NCBI RefSeq assembly: GCF_013449685.1
Contig: NZ_JACDSF010000019.1
Location: 14,034-59,618 of the forward strand
Origin: Pectobacterium brasiliense
Lineage (GTDB): Bacteria > Pseudomonadota > Gammaproteobacteria > Enterobacterales > Enterobacteriaceae
Reading direction: 5' to 3'
DNA length: 45,585 bases
Shown here: one piece after another, positions 1 through 9,283 of the stretch
Position numbering within the stretch: position 1 is the first letter of the stretch
How the letters are laid out: each line of letters starts with the position of its first letter
Position numbers and translations under genes: made by a program
The notes under the pieces: model-generated
Database searches by the model: none
What the model was told of the DNA's origin: nothing
What the model saw: the letters and a program-made list of their open reading frames with translations, nothing else

Positions 1-1
1 A

Positions 2-1783
2 GTTGAAGCCATGATTCGGGACGTGAATTTAACCGGCAAAAAATTTAAATCCGGGGTTTATCAGGAAAACGTTCAGGATGAATGTGGCGAGCTGCGAATT
101 CATGTTCATTTTGAGCAGAATCGGGTCGCCGATATTGCGCTGGAGAATAGCGAAATGGATGAATCGCTAAAAATCAGTTTTGAAATTATCCGTGAACGCA
201 TTCTGGATACCAATAGTCCCCACGTTGATGCCGTAACGGGTGCAACGGCGCAGAGTGAAGCGATTAAAAAAGCCGTTACCAAAGCGATGGTGAAATCGAG
301 CAAAGACGCCATTATTGCCGACGGCGGTAACCCAGACGCGCGTCGTGAAGCGGATGTGGTGGTGATTGGCAGCGGCGGTGCGGGTCTGGCGGCGGCGATT
401 CAGGCCAGCGAAGAGGGCGCGCGCGTTATCGTCATTGAAAAGATGCCCGTCATCGGCGGCAATACCATCAAGGCCTCTGCCGGTATGAACGCGGCGGGCA
501 CTGTCTTCCAGCAAAATAAAGGTATTGAAGATAGCCAGGCGCTGTTCTATGACGAAACGCTGAAAAGTGGAAAGCAGAAGAATAACCCGGCGCTGGTGCA
601 ATATTTCGTCGAGCACGCGCCTGACGCGATTAACTGGCTGGCGCAGCACGATATTGAGCTTAGCGATATCACCACAACGGGCGGCATGAGCGTTGACAGA
701 ACGCATCGCCCTGCCAATGGGGCTGCGGTGGGCGGCTATCTGGTCAGCGGCCTGATTAAGAACCTCAATAAATACAATATTGAGGTGCTGCTGGAAACGT
801 CGGTGACGGAGATTGTGCAAGAGAAGGGCAAAGTGACCGCCGTCAGAGTCGTCAATGATGAGCACGAAGAAAGCCTGATTGCGACAAAAGCGGTGATTGT
901 TGCCACAGGCGGTTTTAGTGCCAATCAGGCGATGGTGGAGTCATACCGCCCAGACCTGAAAGGCTTCGTCACCACCAACCATAAAGGCGCAACGGGCGGC
1001 GGCATTCGCCTGCTGGAACAGATCGGCGCAGATACGGTGGACATGGGGGAAATTCAAACCCATCCGACGGTTGAACAGACGACGTCTTATCTGATCTCCG
1101 AATCTATTCGCGGCGGCGGAGCCATTCTGGTGTCGCAGCGTGGAGAACGTTTCTTTAACGAAATGGAGACGCGGGATAACGTCTCGTCCGCCATCGTCAA
1201 CCTGCCGGAAGAGTACGCGTACATCCTGTTCGACGAGCAGGTCAGAAACCGCAACCGTGCAGTTGAAGAATATGTCGCACAAGGGCTGACCGTCAGCGCG
1301 GACAGCGTCGCTGAACTGGCCGACAAGCTCGATATGCCGCCCGCTGCGCTGCACGCCTCGCTCGAACGTTACAATGCCTTTATCGCCGACAAACACGATG
1401 AAGACTTTGGCCGTACCACGGGGATGCGCGATCCGTTGAATCAAGCGCCGTACTACGCGATTAAGGTAGCACCGGGCGTACACCACACGATGGGCGGCGT
1501 CACCATCAACGAGAAAGCGGAAGTGCTGAACCGCTATAAAGAGACGATCTCCGGGGCTTATGCCGCGGGGGAAGTGGTTGGCGGTATTCACGGGGCGAAC
1601 CGCATTGGCGGCAACGCCGTGGCGGATATTATTATCTTCGGCATTCAGGCGGGGATGCAGGCTGCGGCCTATGCGCGGGCACCGCGTCGTTCCGACGTTT
1701 TTCCAACGAAAGCGCGTAAGCCAAAGTTTGCGAAAGCGGCGGCGAAAACGACTGAAAAGCAGCCGATACTGGTCGCAGAATAA
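2..1783 (+). CDS. FMN/FAD-dependent fumarate-reductase-like flavoprotein, probably 5'-truncated by the window edge
   Basis: This is a soluble flavoprotein of the fumarate/urocanate reductase group. Counting from the Met at base 11, an FMN_bind domain (about residues 15-95) carries DAVTGAT at 73-79, the motif whose Thr is covalently flavinylated by ApbE. A FAD_binding_2 domain follows, with a GSGGAG dinucleotide loop at 120-125. The catalytic set of soluble fumarate reductases is visible: His351 (QTHPT), Arg388 (ETRD), His491/His492 (HHTMGG) and Arg531 (GANRIGGN). An apbE gene lies 115 bp downstream. The frame is open to the left edge and no ribosome binding site is seen in the ten bases before the Met. 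In the Klebsiella-type NADH:fumarate reductase an Old-Yellow-Enzyme domain precedes FMN_bind, so the true N-terminus may lie outside the window. Fumarate as substrate is inferred from the conserved residues; another enoate such as urocanate is possible. Confidence 0.88.
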   Translation, partial: VEAMIRDVNLTGKKFKSGVYQENVQDECGELRIHVHFEQNRVADIALENSEMDESLKISFEIIRERILDTNSPHVDAVTGATAQSEAIKKAVTKAMVKSSKDAIIADGGNPDARREADVVVIGSGGAGLAAAIQASEEGARVIVIEKMPVIGGNTIKASAGMNAAGTVFQQNKGIEDSQALFYDETLKSGKQKNNPALVQYFVEHAPDAINWLAQHDIELSDITTTGGMSVDRTHRPANGAAVGGYLVSGLIKNLNKYNIEVLLETSVTEIVQEKGKVTAVRVVNDEHEESLIATKAVIVATGGFSANQAMVESYRPDLKGFVTTNHKGATGGGIRLLEQIGADTVDMGEIQTHPTVEQTTSYLISESIRGGGAILVSQRGERFFNEMETRDNVSSAIVNLPEEYAYILFDEQVRNRNRAVEEYVAQGLTVSADSVAELADKLDMPPAALHASLERYNAFIADKHDEDFGRTTGMRDPLNQAPYYAIKVAPGVHHTMGGVTINEKAEVLNRYKETISGAYAAGEVVGGIHGANRIGGNAVADIIIFGIQAGMQAAAYARAPRRSDVFPTKARKPKFAKAAAKTTEKQPILVAE

Positions 1784-1898
1784 GTGATAGAAAAGAACGT
1801 GATAAAAGAGTAAGGCTGATGGCGGGCGTCTCAAAGGGCGCTCGCGATTTTCCCACCGTTTCCTCTCTATACCGCCATTCGATCATGGGAGTCACCGT

Positions 1899-2870
1899 AT
1901 GCCTTCTGTCAATAACGCCTACGTCTATTCCGTTGACCTGATGGGCAGCCCCATTCTGCTCAAACTGTTTGTCCATGATGAAACCGCCGTCAGGCAGGTT
2001 TTCCAACGCATCAAACAGCTCGAAGATCGGCTAACCGTTAATCGAGCGCAGTCGGAAGTGATGAGCATCAACCATGCGGCTGGGAAAGAATACGTTCCGG
2101 TCAGCCCGTTGGTCTTTGAGCTGATTAAGCGCGCCAAAGCGGTCAGTCTGATTGAAAACAGCGGCTTTAATGTTGCGATTGGCCCTGTCGTGAAACTATG
2201 GAAAATCGGTTTTAGCGGCAGCACGGTGCCTGACCACGAGTCAATACAACGGGCGTTGGCATTAACGCATCCCGAACGCATTATTCTCAGAGAGCAGGAC
2301 TGCGCCGTGTTGCTAGAAAGTGCCGGAATGGAGATCGACCTGGGCGCGATTGCGAAAGGTTATATTGCCGATATCGTCCGGGACGTTCTGCATCAACATG
2401 CGATTCAGGATGCGCTGATCAATCTGGGGGGGGACGTGCTGGCTATCGGCAGCGCACTGACGGATGAGCAAGGGCTATGGAGCGTCGGGTTGCAGAAGCC
2501 CTTCGCGGATCGCGATAGCCTGCTTGGCATCATTAAGGTGAAGAACAAATCCGTGGTGACATCCGGCGTCTATGAACGCTTTTTTACCGTGGACGATCGT
2601 ATCTATCATCATATTCTCGATCCCCGGACGGGTTATCCGCTGGATAATGAGCTGCACAGCGTCACGGTTATCTCGAACGACTCTCTCGACGGTGATATCT
2701 ACACCACGCTGCTTTATGGCATGGGCGTCAGCGCAGGCATTACCTTTCTACAAAACCAGCCGGATATCGAAGCGATATTTGTGACAAAAGCACGAGAGAT
2801 TATTTTCTCTTCGCAGCGGGATTATACGTTTGAATTATTGGATAAGGATTATTCGGTGATGGTATGTTGA
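1899..2870 (+). CDS. apbE: ApbE-family FAD:protein FMN transferase
   Basis: The product (323 aa) belongs to the ApbE family, which moves FMN from FAD onto a Thr or Ser of a partner flavoprotein in a Mg-dependent reaction. Family blocks are present in order: the MEIDLGAIAKGY stretch, INLGGDV, TSGVYERFF and HHILDPRTGYP. There is no signal peptide or lipobox, whereas the common periplasmic ApbE has one. This enzyme should therefore work in the cytoplasm, which matches the upstream flavoprotein, also without a signal and bearing a DAVTGAT acceptor motif. The two genes share direction and are 115 bp apart, so co-transcription is likely. The pairing strongly suggests a dedicated maturation factor. 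The family call is firm; the partner assignment is inferred from context. Confidence 0.92.
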   Translation: MPSVNNAYVYSVDLMGSPILLKLFVHDETAVRQVFQRIKQLEDRLTVNRAQSEVMSINHAAGKEYVPVSPLVFELIKRAKAVSLIENSGFNVAIGPVVKLWKIGFSGSTVPDHESIQRALALTHPERIILREQDCAVLLESAGMEIDLGAIAKGYIADIVRDVLHQHAIQDALINLGGDVLAIGSALTDEQGLWSVGLQKPFADRDSLLGIIKVKNKSVVTSGVYERFFTVDDRIYHHILDPRTGYPLDNELHSVTVISNDSLDGDIYTTLLYGMGVSAGITFLQNQPDIEAIFVTKAREIIFSSQRDYTFELLDKDYSVMVC

Positions 2871-2908
2871 ACATTGGAAATACATCACCGTAGTATCCAG
2901 CAACGCGC

Positions 2909-3561
2909 TTAATCAATCTCTGGGTTCAGCTGAACCTGTTCCAATATCAAGGCAACGCTTTGATAGTAAGATTTTGCCTCATTCATAAATGGGGATTTAT
3001 TATCAATAAGATAGGTATAGGAGATGACATCATTGCTGATGTTTTTAATCGTATAATTAATGGTGGCAGTGATACGCTTTTCGAGAATGAATGCGTTTAG
3101 GTTTTCTTTCGTGTAGAAAACCATAAATGTTGCCGCAAAATGGCGATTTGCTTGTTTTATTAGATATCCAGCATCGCTGCGTGCATAATCGATATAACAG
3201 ATATCATTGTTTATATCTTCATCTAGGTTGTGCCATATCTGCTTAGCCTCAAGGGCAATACTTTCCAATTCATTTTTTATATAAAGATCAACTCGGCCTT
3301 TTCTTGTATCGCTATCAGGGTTTTCTCCTGTATCACCCTTTATTTTTTTGCCTGACGGGTATTCTTCAATCGCCGTCCAGCCTAATGACCACGCCGCCCA
3401 GCGAGAACGCTGACATTCGTGCGTTCATTGTACCACCAGCAACAATCTGTTCTGTTTAATAGTTCAATATAGCGTTTATTTGCGCTAATCCACCCATTTA
3501 ACAATTGCTCAATAAAACAGTCGTTTGCACAGACTTTTTGAATAAAAATATAACACTCCAT
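2909..3561 (-). pseudogene. Frameshifted gene for an unknown protein (single-base loss in a G run)
   Basis: Two overlapping reading frames together spell one plausible protein of about 217 residues. The first starts at the ATG at 3559-3561 (MECYIFIQKVCANDC...) and runs to WYNERTNVSVLAG. The second picks up at AAWSLGWTAIEEY and continues through KGRVDLYIKN and ALEAKQIWHNL to a stop at 2909. The junction lies in a run of three G (minus strand; plus 3397-3399). One more G there would restore a continuous frame reading LAGAAWS. The second frame has only an internal TTG as a possible start. I do not recognise the family. The D-LYI...E-AK spacing resembles a PD-(D/E)XK nuclease core, but that is only a suggestion. 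Base composition is lower in GC than the neighbours, which hints at an accessory origin. A sequencing error is the alternative to a real mutation. Confidence 0.6.
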
Positions 3562-3569
3562 GTAAAATA

Positions 3570-3932
3570 TTAAATTTCGACTATTTCAGTATCTGCCCAT
3601 AGAGAAATCGCCTCAAGTACGGGTTTAAATGATTGCCCGAACTCGGAAAGGGAATAAACAACTTTGAGCGGCGGTTTATCACCAAAAACTTCTCGTGTGA
3701 TCAGCCCATCTTTTTCGAGTTTCTTAAGCTGTAAACTTAACGTCATTTCAGTGATGTGAGGAATATCCTTGCGCAATTCACTGAATCTTTTATTGCTGTT
3801 TTTCAAATAGTAGAGAATAACGCCTTTCCATTTTCCACCGATTAAATCCATCACCATGCTAACTGGGCAAGGATAGATTTTGTCATCCAAAAATACCTTA
3901 CAAGCTGCATTTTTAGTGATTTTCTTCTTCAT
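3570..3932 (-). CDS. HxlR-family (DUF24) winged-helix regulator
   Basis: HxlR-family repressor or activator of 120 residues. The frame extends further upstream, but the Met at 3930-3932 (MKKKITKNAAC) is chosen because GGAG lies 5 nt before it and family members start shortly before the conserved CPV. The family hallmarks are visible: Cys22 in CPVSMVMDLIGGKWKGVIL, and the winged helix with FSELRKDIPHIT and LSLQLKKLEKDGLI. A second Cys sits at residue 11. HxlR proteins such as YodB and QorR sense quinones, diamide or aldehydes through that Cys and control adjacent oxidoreductases. Here the divergent gene at 4043 is such an oxidoreductase, and two related palindromes lie between the two starts. 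Quinone or electrophile sensing is inferred from family and context. Confidence 0.88.
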   Translation of the reverse strand: MKKKITKNAACKVFLDDKIYPCPVSMVMDLIGGKWKGVILYYLKNSNKRFSELRKDIPHITEMTLSLQLKKLEKDGLITREVFGDKPPLKVVYSLSEFGQSFKPVLEAISLWADTEIVEI

Positions 3933-3941
3933 GCTATCTCC

Positions 3942-3959
3942 ACTATCGTTCCTGATAGT
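3942..3959. promoter_or_regulatory. Inverted repeat next to hxlR start, candidate regulator site 1
   Basis: ACTATC and GATAGT face each other across 6 bp, 10 bp upstream of the hxlR start codon. The CTATC/GATAG half-sites recur in the second palindrome at 3999-4017. Binding by the HxlR protein is inferred. Confidence 0.5.
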
Positions 3960-3998
3960 TATTGTCAATGACAACCGACGCGATAAACTTACCACGAA

Positions 3999-4017
3999 AG
4001 CTATCATTTTGATAGCT
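3999..4017. promoter_or_regulatory. Perfect palindrome, candidate HxlR operator site 2
   Basis: AGCTATCA-TTT-TGATAGCT is an 8+3+8 perfect palindrome, ending 25 bp before the start codon of the divergent oxidoreductase gene. It shares CTATC...GATAG half-sites with the repeat at 3942-3959. The position suits an operator of the oxidoreductase promoter. Confidence 0.6.
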
Positions 4018-4042
4018 ATGAGCTGTTATTAATGGAGATTGT

Positions 4043-4591
4043 ATGACATTAATCATACTGGCACACCCAGATATCGATAACTCTATAGCAAATAGAACCA
4101 TTGTAACTGAATTACAGCAGGGTCTTATTGACTTGGAAATACGTAATATTTTTCAGCTAAATCCTGACTACAAAATTAACGTAAAAGAAGAACAGGCTGC
4201 CTTATTACGCCATGAACTGATTATTCTGCAATACCCCATGTATTGGTACAATATGCCTGCTATTTTGAAAGTTTGGTTTGATCTGGTTTTTACCTATCAA
4301 TTCGCCTATGGTTCAAAAGGCGATAAACTTAAAGATAAAACGCTATTACCCAGTCTTACCGTTGGTCAGCCTGAATATAATTTCGCACGAGGAAATAGCG
4401 ATCCGTTAATGGAAAGTATATTGATGCCTATAAAGATGTCGGCGGAATATGCTCAAATGCACTATATCGACCCTGTTGTTTTGTACGATACTTCAACAGT
4501 ATCTGGGCATACTGAATCAGATATTAGATATAAAGCAGAAATTCACAGCCAAAGACTAAGAGGAATAATAAATAGGAGTCGGGATATTTGA
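4043..4591 (+). CDS. NAD(P)H-dependent quinone/flavin oxidoreductase (flavodoxin_2 family)
   Basis: The 182-residue product has the flavodoxin-like fold of the KefF/MdaB/YwrO group, which reduces quinones or nitro compounds by two electrons using FMN or FAD and NAD(P)H. Visible blocks are the N-terminal strand and phosphate loop (LIILAHPDIDNSIANR), the central LIILQYPMYWYNMPAILKVWFD typical of this family, and FAYG further on. GGAG lies just upstream of the ATG. The divergent HxlR regulator and shared palindromes suggest induction by electrophiles. A terminator follows directly. The exact substrate cannot be told from sequence. Confidence 0.85.
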   Translation: MTLIILAHPDIDNSIANRTIVTELQQGLIDLEIRNIFQLNPDYKINVKEEQAALLRHELIILQYPMYWYNMPAILKVWFDLVFTYQFAYGSKGDKLKDKTLLPSLTVGQPEYNFARGNSDPLMESILMPIKMSAEYAQMHYIDPVVLYDTSTVSGHTESDIRYKAEIHSQRLRGIINRSRDI

Positions 4592-4598
4592 ATTAGAG

Positions 4599-4628
4599 AA
4601 AGTAGCCTATCAGAGATAGGCTACTTTT
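4599..4628. terminator. Bidirectional terminator between the oxidoreductase gene and fabI
   Basis: AAAGTAGCCTATC and GATAGGCTACTTT form a 13-bp perfect stem with a 3-nt loop. T residues follow on the plus strand and the A-rich side serves the minus strand. It sits between convergent genes. Confidence 0.85.
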
Positions 4629-4634
4629 GATGAC

Positions 4635-5423
4635 TTACTTCAGTTCCAGCTCGTTCATGGCAGCGATGCTGAAGCCGCCGTCAACGTGCAGGACTTCACC
4701 GGAGATACCGGCTGCCAGATCGGAACACAGGAACGCAGCAGAGTTGCCCACGTCTTCAATGGTAACGACACGGCGGATTGGCGTAACAGCTTCGCAATGC
4801 GACAGCATTTTCTTGAAGTCTTTGATGCCGGATGCAGCCAGTGTACGAATCGGGCCCGCAGAGATGGCGTTAACGCGCACGCCCTGAGCACCCATCGCAT
4901 TCGCCATGTAACGAACGTTCGCTTCCAGAGACGCTTTTGCCAGACCCATTACGTTGTAGTTAGGGATGGCACGCTCAGCACCCAAATAGGACAAGGTAAC
5001 CAGCGCAGAGTTCGGGTTCAGCATCTTACGGCAGGCTTTCGCCATCGCGACGAAGCTGTAAGAGCTGATATCGTGAGAAATGCTGAAACCTTCACGGGTA
5101 ACGGCATCAACGTAGTCACCGTCCAGTTGGTCGCCCGGTGCGTAAGCAATGGAGTGCACGAAGCCATCAAAGTTCGGCCATACGTTAGCCAGTTCGGTAA
5201 ACAGTGCTTCGATGCTGGCATCTTCAGCGACATCACACGGCAGAACGATGCTGGAACCCAGTTCGCTGGCAAAGCCTTCAACGCGTGCTTTCAATTTTTC
5301 GTTCTGATACGTGAACGCCAGTTCGGCACCTTCGCGCTGCATTGCTTGTGCAATACCGTAGGCAATAGAACGGTTGCTGGCAACACCTGTTACCAGAATG
5401 CGCTTACCGGTAAGAAAACCCAT
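4635..5423 (-). CDS. fabI: Enoyl-[acyl-carrier-protein] reductase (NADH)
   Basis: FabI catalyses the last reduction in each round of type II fatty-acid elongation and is the triclosan target. The product from the chosen start is 262 residues, the normal length. The atypical short-chain-dehydrogenase features are in place: [11 protein letters not shown] cofactor loop at 13-23, and Tyr146, Tyr156 and Lys163 as the catalytic set. The frame is open for 86 more codons upstream, but Met at 5421-5423 matches the conserved [13 protein letters not shown] start and has AAGGA before it. Its place downstream of sapF is as in E. coli. The 193 bp between the two genes probably hold the fabI promoter; I could not pick convincing boxes. 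Confidence 0.97.
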   Translation of the reverse strand: MGFLTGKRILVTGVASNRSIAYGIAQAMQREGAELAFTYQNEKLKARVEGFASELGSSIVLPCDVAEDASIEALFTELANVWPNFDGFVHSIAYAPGDQLDGDYVDAVTREGFSISHDISSYSFVAMAKACRKMLNPNSALVTLSYLGAERAIPNYNVMGLAKASLEANVRYMANAMGAQGVRVNAISAGPIRTLAASGIKDFKKMLSHCEAVTPIRRVVTIEDVGNSAAFLCSDLAAGISGEVLHVDGGFSIAAMNELELK

Positions 5424-5616
5424 AGAAGTAATCCTTGTGATCATTGTTGCTGCGATCGCCACCTTTGTACCCGTAAATCTACGTGGCAAGTGACGACCGA
5501 GATGAATAAACCGCGCAATTCTACCATGTTGGGGACGGTAGCGGTACTCCGAGCAGTATCCGCCTTTTTCCACAGCCCTGTGGCTGTCTCGGGGATGCTG
5601 CCGTGGTGCGCGGAGA

Positions 5617-6432
5617 TTAACGTTGTGCGCCGTCGCGTCGCCAGGCGTCGGCGCTGAGCGCTTCGCCGAAGTGGCTGGCAATCAAACGTTTCGTCAGGTC
5701 ATGGAGCGGGGCGGACAACACATCGGCGGTACTGCCGCGTTCGACCACTTCGCCAGCCTGCATCACCAGAATCTGGTCGCTGATGTGTTTCATCATGCCC
5801 AGATGCTGCGTCACGTAAATATAAGAGATACCGTGCTTTTCCTGTAACTCCAGCATCAGATTGATAATCTGTGACCGCATAGACATATCCAGTGACGCCA
5901 GCGCCTCATCGGCGACAATCACTTTTGGTTGCAGGATCAGCGCCCGCGCCAGACCGACGCGCTGTTTTTGCCCCGGCGCGAGCGCATGTGGATAGTAATA
6001 GGCGTGATCGGGACGTAGCCCGACCTGATGCAGCGCTTGATTAATCGCTCTTTCACGCGCTTCGGCGCTGAGATCGGTATTCAGCCGCAGCGGGACATCC
6101 AGCAGTTGCCCGATGCGCTGACGCGGATTGAGGGCATTGCTCGCATCTTGAAAGATCATGCGGATGCGCTGGCTGCGGTAGCCGTAATCGCCGTAACGCA
6201 ACGGATGATCATCGATAACCAGCTCGCCGGACGTCGGCGCGATCATGCCCGACAGCATTTTAGCCAGCGTCGATTTCCCCGATCCGTTCTCGCCGATGAT
6301 GGCGAGCGTTTGCCGTTCACGTAGCGTAAAGCTGACGGACTTCACAGCCTCAACATGCTGACGACGGAACAGCCCGGTCCGATAGCGGAACGTCTTGGTC
6401 AGGTTGCGGGCTTCAAGCAGCATCTCAACCAT
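5617..6432 (-). CDS. sapF: Peptide transport ATPase SapF
   Basis: SapF (271 aa) is the second ATPase of the Sap peptide importer, linked to resistance to antimicrobial peptides, and in E. coli SapBCDF exports putrescine. Walker A GENGSGKS is at 47-54, Walker B is [12 protein letters not shown], and the signature LAPGQKQR replaces the common LSGGQ, as in known SapF. The start overlaps the sapD stop by one base (TAATG), which signals translational coupling. It is the last gene of the operon. I saw no convincing U-tailed terminator between it and fabI. Confidence 0.95.
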   Translation of the reverse strand: MVEMLLEARNLTKTFRYRTGLFRRQHVEAVKSVSFTLRERQTLAIIGENGSGKSTLAKMLSGMIAPTSGELVIDDHPLRYGDYGYRSQRIRMIFQDASNALNPRQRIGQLLDVPLRLNTDLSAEARERAINQALHQVGLRPDHAYYYPHALAPGQKQRVGLARALILQPKVIVADEALASLDMSMRSQIINLMLELQEKHGISYIYVTQHLGMMKHISDQILVMQAGEVVERGSTADVLSAPLHDLTKRLIASHFGEALSADAWRRDGAQR

Positions 6433-7424
6433 TACGGTTCCTCCATGTTGAGCGGGAAGTGGCAGGCATATAAGTGGTTCTTAACGGAAAGCAGCGGCGG
6501 CGTTTGCATACACTGCTTTTGCGAATACGGGCAGCGTGGGCCAAGCCGGCAGCCAATCGGCAGGTGCTCCAGCGAGGGGATCGCGCCGTTCAGGGTGTTC
6601 AGTCGGCTTTTGTGCGGCAGAGAACGACCGAAATCGGGCATGGCGCGAATCAGCGCCTGCGTATAAGGGTGGTGCGGCGCGGTGATCAAATCTTCACAGG
6701 TGGCGCTCTCCACCGTCTGCCCACAATAGAGCACGTTGATCCGGTCGGCCCATTTGCTCATGGTTTGCAGGTCATGGCTAATGAGCAGAATCGTCGTGTT
6801 ATTGTTCTGGTTCAGGCGCGACAGCAGGCGGAAAATCTGCGCCTGCGTGGTGGATTCCATCGCGTTGGTCGGCTCATCGGCAATCAACAGGCGCGGTTGG
6901 TTCGCCAGCGCGATAGCAATCATCACCTTCTGACACTCGCCGTCGCTCAGCTCATAGGGATAGCTGCCCATAATATCTTTGTGATCTTTAATCCCGACGC
7001 GGTGCAGCAGTTCAATTGCACGGCGTTTGCGCCAGTTAAACCGTTGCCACCAGCGGCCTTTGTACGTCCAGCCTGGAATCGCCTGTACCAGCTGCTTACC
7101 GACGCTTTCGGACGGATCGAGACAGGATTGCGGCTCTTGGAAAATCATGGAGACGTTATGGCCGACCAGCTTACGCCGCTCGCGTGACGACAGTTGCAGC
7201 AGGTCGATATCATTGAAGCGGAAGCGATCGGCTGTCACGCGCCAGTTTTCTTTGGTGATCCCGCAAATGGCTTTAGCGATCAGGCTTTTACCGGAACCGG
7301 ATTCGCCGACCAGCCCGCGAATTTCACCTTCGTTCAGCGTCATACTGACGCGGTCGACGGCTTTTACCGCGCCCTCGGCGGTCAGAAATTCAATCGTCAG
7401 GTTACGGATATCAAGTAATGGCAT
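6432..7424 (-). CDS. sapD: Peptide transport ATPase SapD
   Basis: SapD (330 aa, same length as in E. coli) is the first ATPase of the Sap system and also activates TrkG/TrkH potassium uptake in E. coli. Walker A GESGSGKS is at 40-47, the signature is LSDGECQK, and Walker B reads [12 protein letters not shown]. The oligopeptide-type C-terminal block [15 protein letters not shown] is present. The gene lies 16 bp after sapC and overlaps sapF by one base. Confidence 0.95.
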   Translation of the reverse strand: MPLLDIRNLTIEFLTAEGAVKAVDRVSMTLNEGEIRGLVGESGSGKSLIAKAICGITKENWRVTADRFRFNDIDLLQLSSRERRKLVGHNVSMIFQEPQSCLDPSESVGKQLVQAIPGWTYKGRWWQRFNWRKRRAIELLHRVGIKDHKDIMGSYPYELSDGECQKVMIAIALANQPRLLIADEPTNAMESTTQAQIFRLLSRLNQNNNTTILLISHDLQTMSKWADRINVLYCGQTVESATCEDLITAPHHPYTQALIRAMPDFGRSLPHKSRLNTLNGAIPSLEHLPIGCRLGPRCPYSQKQCMQTPPLLSVKNHLYACHFPLNMEEP

Positions 7425-7440
7425 AGGGAGTTGTCGCCTC

Positions 7441-8331
7441 TTATTCCGTTTCCGCGACGAGCGCGCGGTGGATGCCGTCGCCCAGCAGGTTGACGATTAA
7501 CACGCTCAGCGCGATAGCCGCGCCGGGCAGCATGACGGTCCAGGGAGCGGCATAAACCAGCTCCAGCGAGTTGCCAAGCAGGGCACCCCATTCGGTCGTC
7601 GGCAACTGCGCGCCCAAATCGAGAAAGCCCAGCGCGGCGATATCCAGAATGGCAATCGACAGCGCGCGGGTAAATTCGGCAACCAGCAGCGCGGCGATAT
7701 TGGGCAGCACGACGTACCACACCAGATAAAACGTGGACGCGCCATCAAGACGCGCGGCGATCATGTACTCTTTATCCATTTCATCGTGTACGGCGCTGTA
7801 AATAGTTCGCACCATACGTGGCAACAGTGCCAGCCAGACGGCGAGCATCGCGTGCTCGAGCTTGGGGCCGATAAAGGCGATGACCACAATCGCCAGCAGC
7901 AGCGATGGAATAGACAGCAGCGTATCCAGAATATGGTTGAGCATCGCGGAGCGCAGCCCGCGTGTGACGCCCGCAAAGACGCCCAGTACGATGCCGCACA
8001 GCGCCGCTGCATAGGTGACGATGAGCGATGCGCCGACGGTCGGCGCTGCGCCACTCAGCAGGCGGCTTAACTGATCGCGACCTAAATCGTCGGTGCCAAG
8101 AAAGAACGAGACTTCACCGTAGCGAGACCAGGAGGGGGGCAGCAACTGATAGCCCAAAAATTGCTGGTCAACTTCATAAGGCGCGAGAAATTTGCCGAAC
8201 AGGCACAGGCCGATCAGAATCAGAAAACCGTATAGCCCAATCATCGCCAGCATATCCTGATGGAATGCTCGCCAGGTATCGCCTAGTCGGCTAGGCAGCC
8301 GTTTTTCGCTAGAGACGTTATCGTAGGGCAT
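7441..8331 (-). CDS. sapC: Peptide transport permease SapC
   Basis: Inner-membrane permease of the Sap ABC transporter, 296 aa, the same length as in E. coli. It has the conserved N-terminal block ending [18 protein letters not shown], the [12 protein letters not shown] motif of DppC/OppC-type permeases, several transmembrane stretches, and the EAA-like loop around [12 protein letters not shown]. The start overlaps the end of sapB by 14 bp, so the two are translated together. Confidence 0.95.
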   Translation of the reverse strand: MPYDNVSSEKRLPSRLGDTWRAFHQDMLAMIGLYGFLILIGLCLFGKFLAPYEVDQQFLGYQLLPPSWSRYGEVSFFLGTDDLGRDQLSRLLSGAAPTVGASLIVTYAAALCGIVLGVFAGVTRGLRSAMLNHILDTLLSIPSLLLAIVVIAFIGPKLEHAMLAVWLALLPRMVRTIYSAVHDEMDKEYMIAARLDGASTFYLVWYVVLPNIAALLVAEFTRALSIAILDIAALGFLDLGAQLPTTEWGALLGNSLELVYAAPWTVMLPGAAIALSVLIVNLLGDGIHRALVAETE

Positions 8332-9283
8332 ACCATTCCTTATGTTTCAACGGATTTGCCATGGCACCCCAAATATCGGACAGGATGTTGACCGTTATGA
8401 CCATTGCGCCGACCACCATCACGCCCGCAGAAATCGCCGCGAAGTCCTGCTGGCGAATGGCGTTCACCAGCCAGCGACCAATCCCCGGCCAGTTAAAGAC
8501 CACTTCGGTAATCATCGTCAGCGTCAACATGGTGGAAAACTGTAACCCTAGTTTGGGAATAATCGGCGGCAGCGCGTTGTGAATCAGGTGACGACGAATG
8601 ATCGTAAAGCGCGACAGTCCACGAGTTGCCGCCGCTTTCATGTAGTTTTTGCTGATAATTTCCGTGGTGCTGACGCGCATCAGGCGGATCACTTCGGTGG
8701 TCGGCCCGACGGCCAGCACGGTAATCGGCAAAATCAGGTGGCGAATGGCGCTGACGATCATTTCACCGCGATGTGGCGAATCTGACAGCCAGGCGTCAAT
8801 CAGTGCAAATCCGGTGACGGTTTTCACCTGATAGAGCAGGTCGAAGCGGCCTGAAACCGGCAGCCAGCCGAGGTGCAGCGAGAAGAAGAGCGTCAGCAGC
8901 AGCGCTAGCCAGAACACCGGCAGGGAGAAACCGATGAGCGCCAGCGTGCTGATCACAATGTCCGCGCCGCGGTTCTGCATTACGCCAGCGGTAATCCCCA
9001 GCGGAATACCGACCAGCAGCGAGAGCGCAAATGCCAAAAGACAAAGCTCGATCGTGGCCGGAAACACTTCTTTCAGCAGTTCGCTGATGGCCTGTCCGTT
9101 AATGCTGGAGCGACCGAAATCTCCCTGAAGCAGGCTGGTGAGGTAAAAGTGATAGGCATCAAACAGCGCTGCGCCGTTGAGCGGAGCGTTGGGCGTGTAG
9201 TAACTGAGGCTAAAGCCAACCAGCGTCAGCAGTGACAAGGTCACTATCAATAACACCAGACGTCGCAAGGTAAAGATAATCAC
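8318..9283 (-). CDS. sapB: Peptide transport permease SapB
   Basis: The first permease of the Sap transporter, 321 aa, as in E. coli. It is a DppB/OppB-type protein: N-terminal transmembrane segment, [13 protein letters not shown] before the permease domain, repeated hydrophobic segments, and the cytoplasmic loop [14 protein letters not shown]. The start is GTG, overlapping the sapA stop by four bases (GTGA). That coupling supports the start choice. Confidence 0.95.
   Translation of the reverse strand: MIIFTLRRLVLLIVTLSLLTLVGFSLSYYTPNAPLNGAALFDAYHFYLTSLLQGDFGRSSINGQAISELLKEVFPATIELCLLAFALSLLVGIPLGITAGVMQNRGADIVISTLALIGFSLPVFWLALLLTLFFSLHLGWLPVSGRFDLLYQVKTVTGFALIDAWLSDSPHRGEMIVSAIRHLILPITVLAVGPTTEVIRLMRVSTTEIISKNYMKAAATRGLSRFTIIRRHLIHNALPPIIPKLGLQFSTMLTLTMITEVVFNWPGIGRWLVNAIRQQDFAAISAGVMVVGAMVITVNILSDIWGAMANPLKHKEWYALR

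Noticed and set aside
5565-5590. CCACAG/CTGTGG hairpin between sapF and fabI as a sap terminator
   Set aside because: In the sap direction it is followed by A rather than T residues, so it does not look like a Rho-independent terminator.
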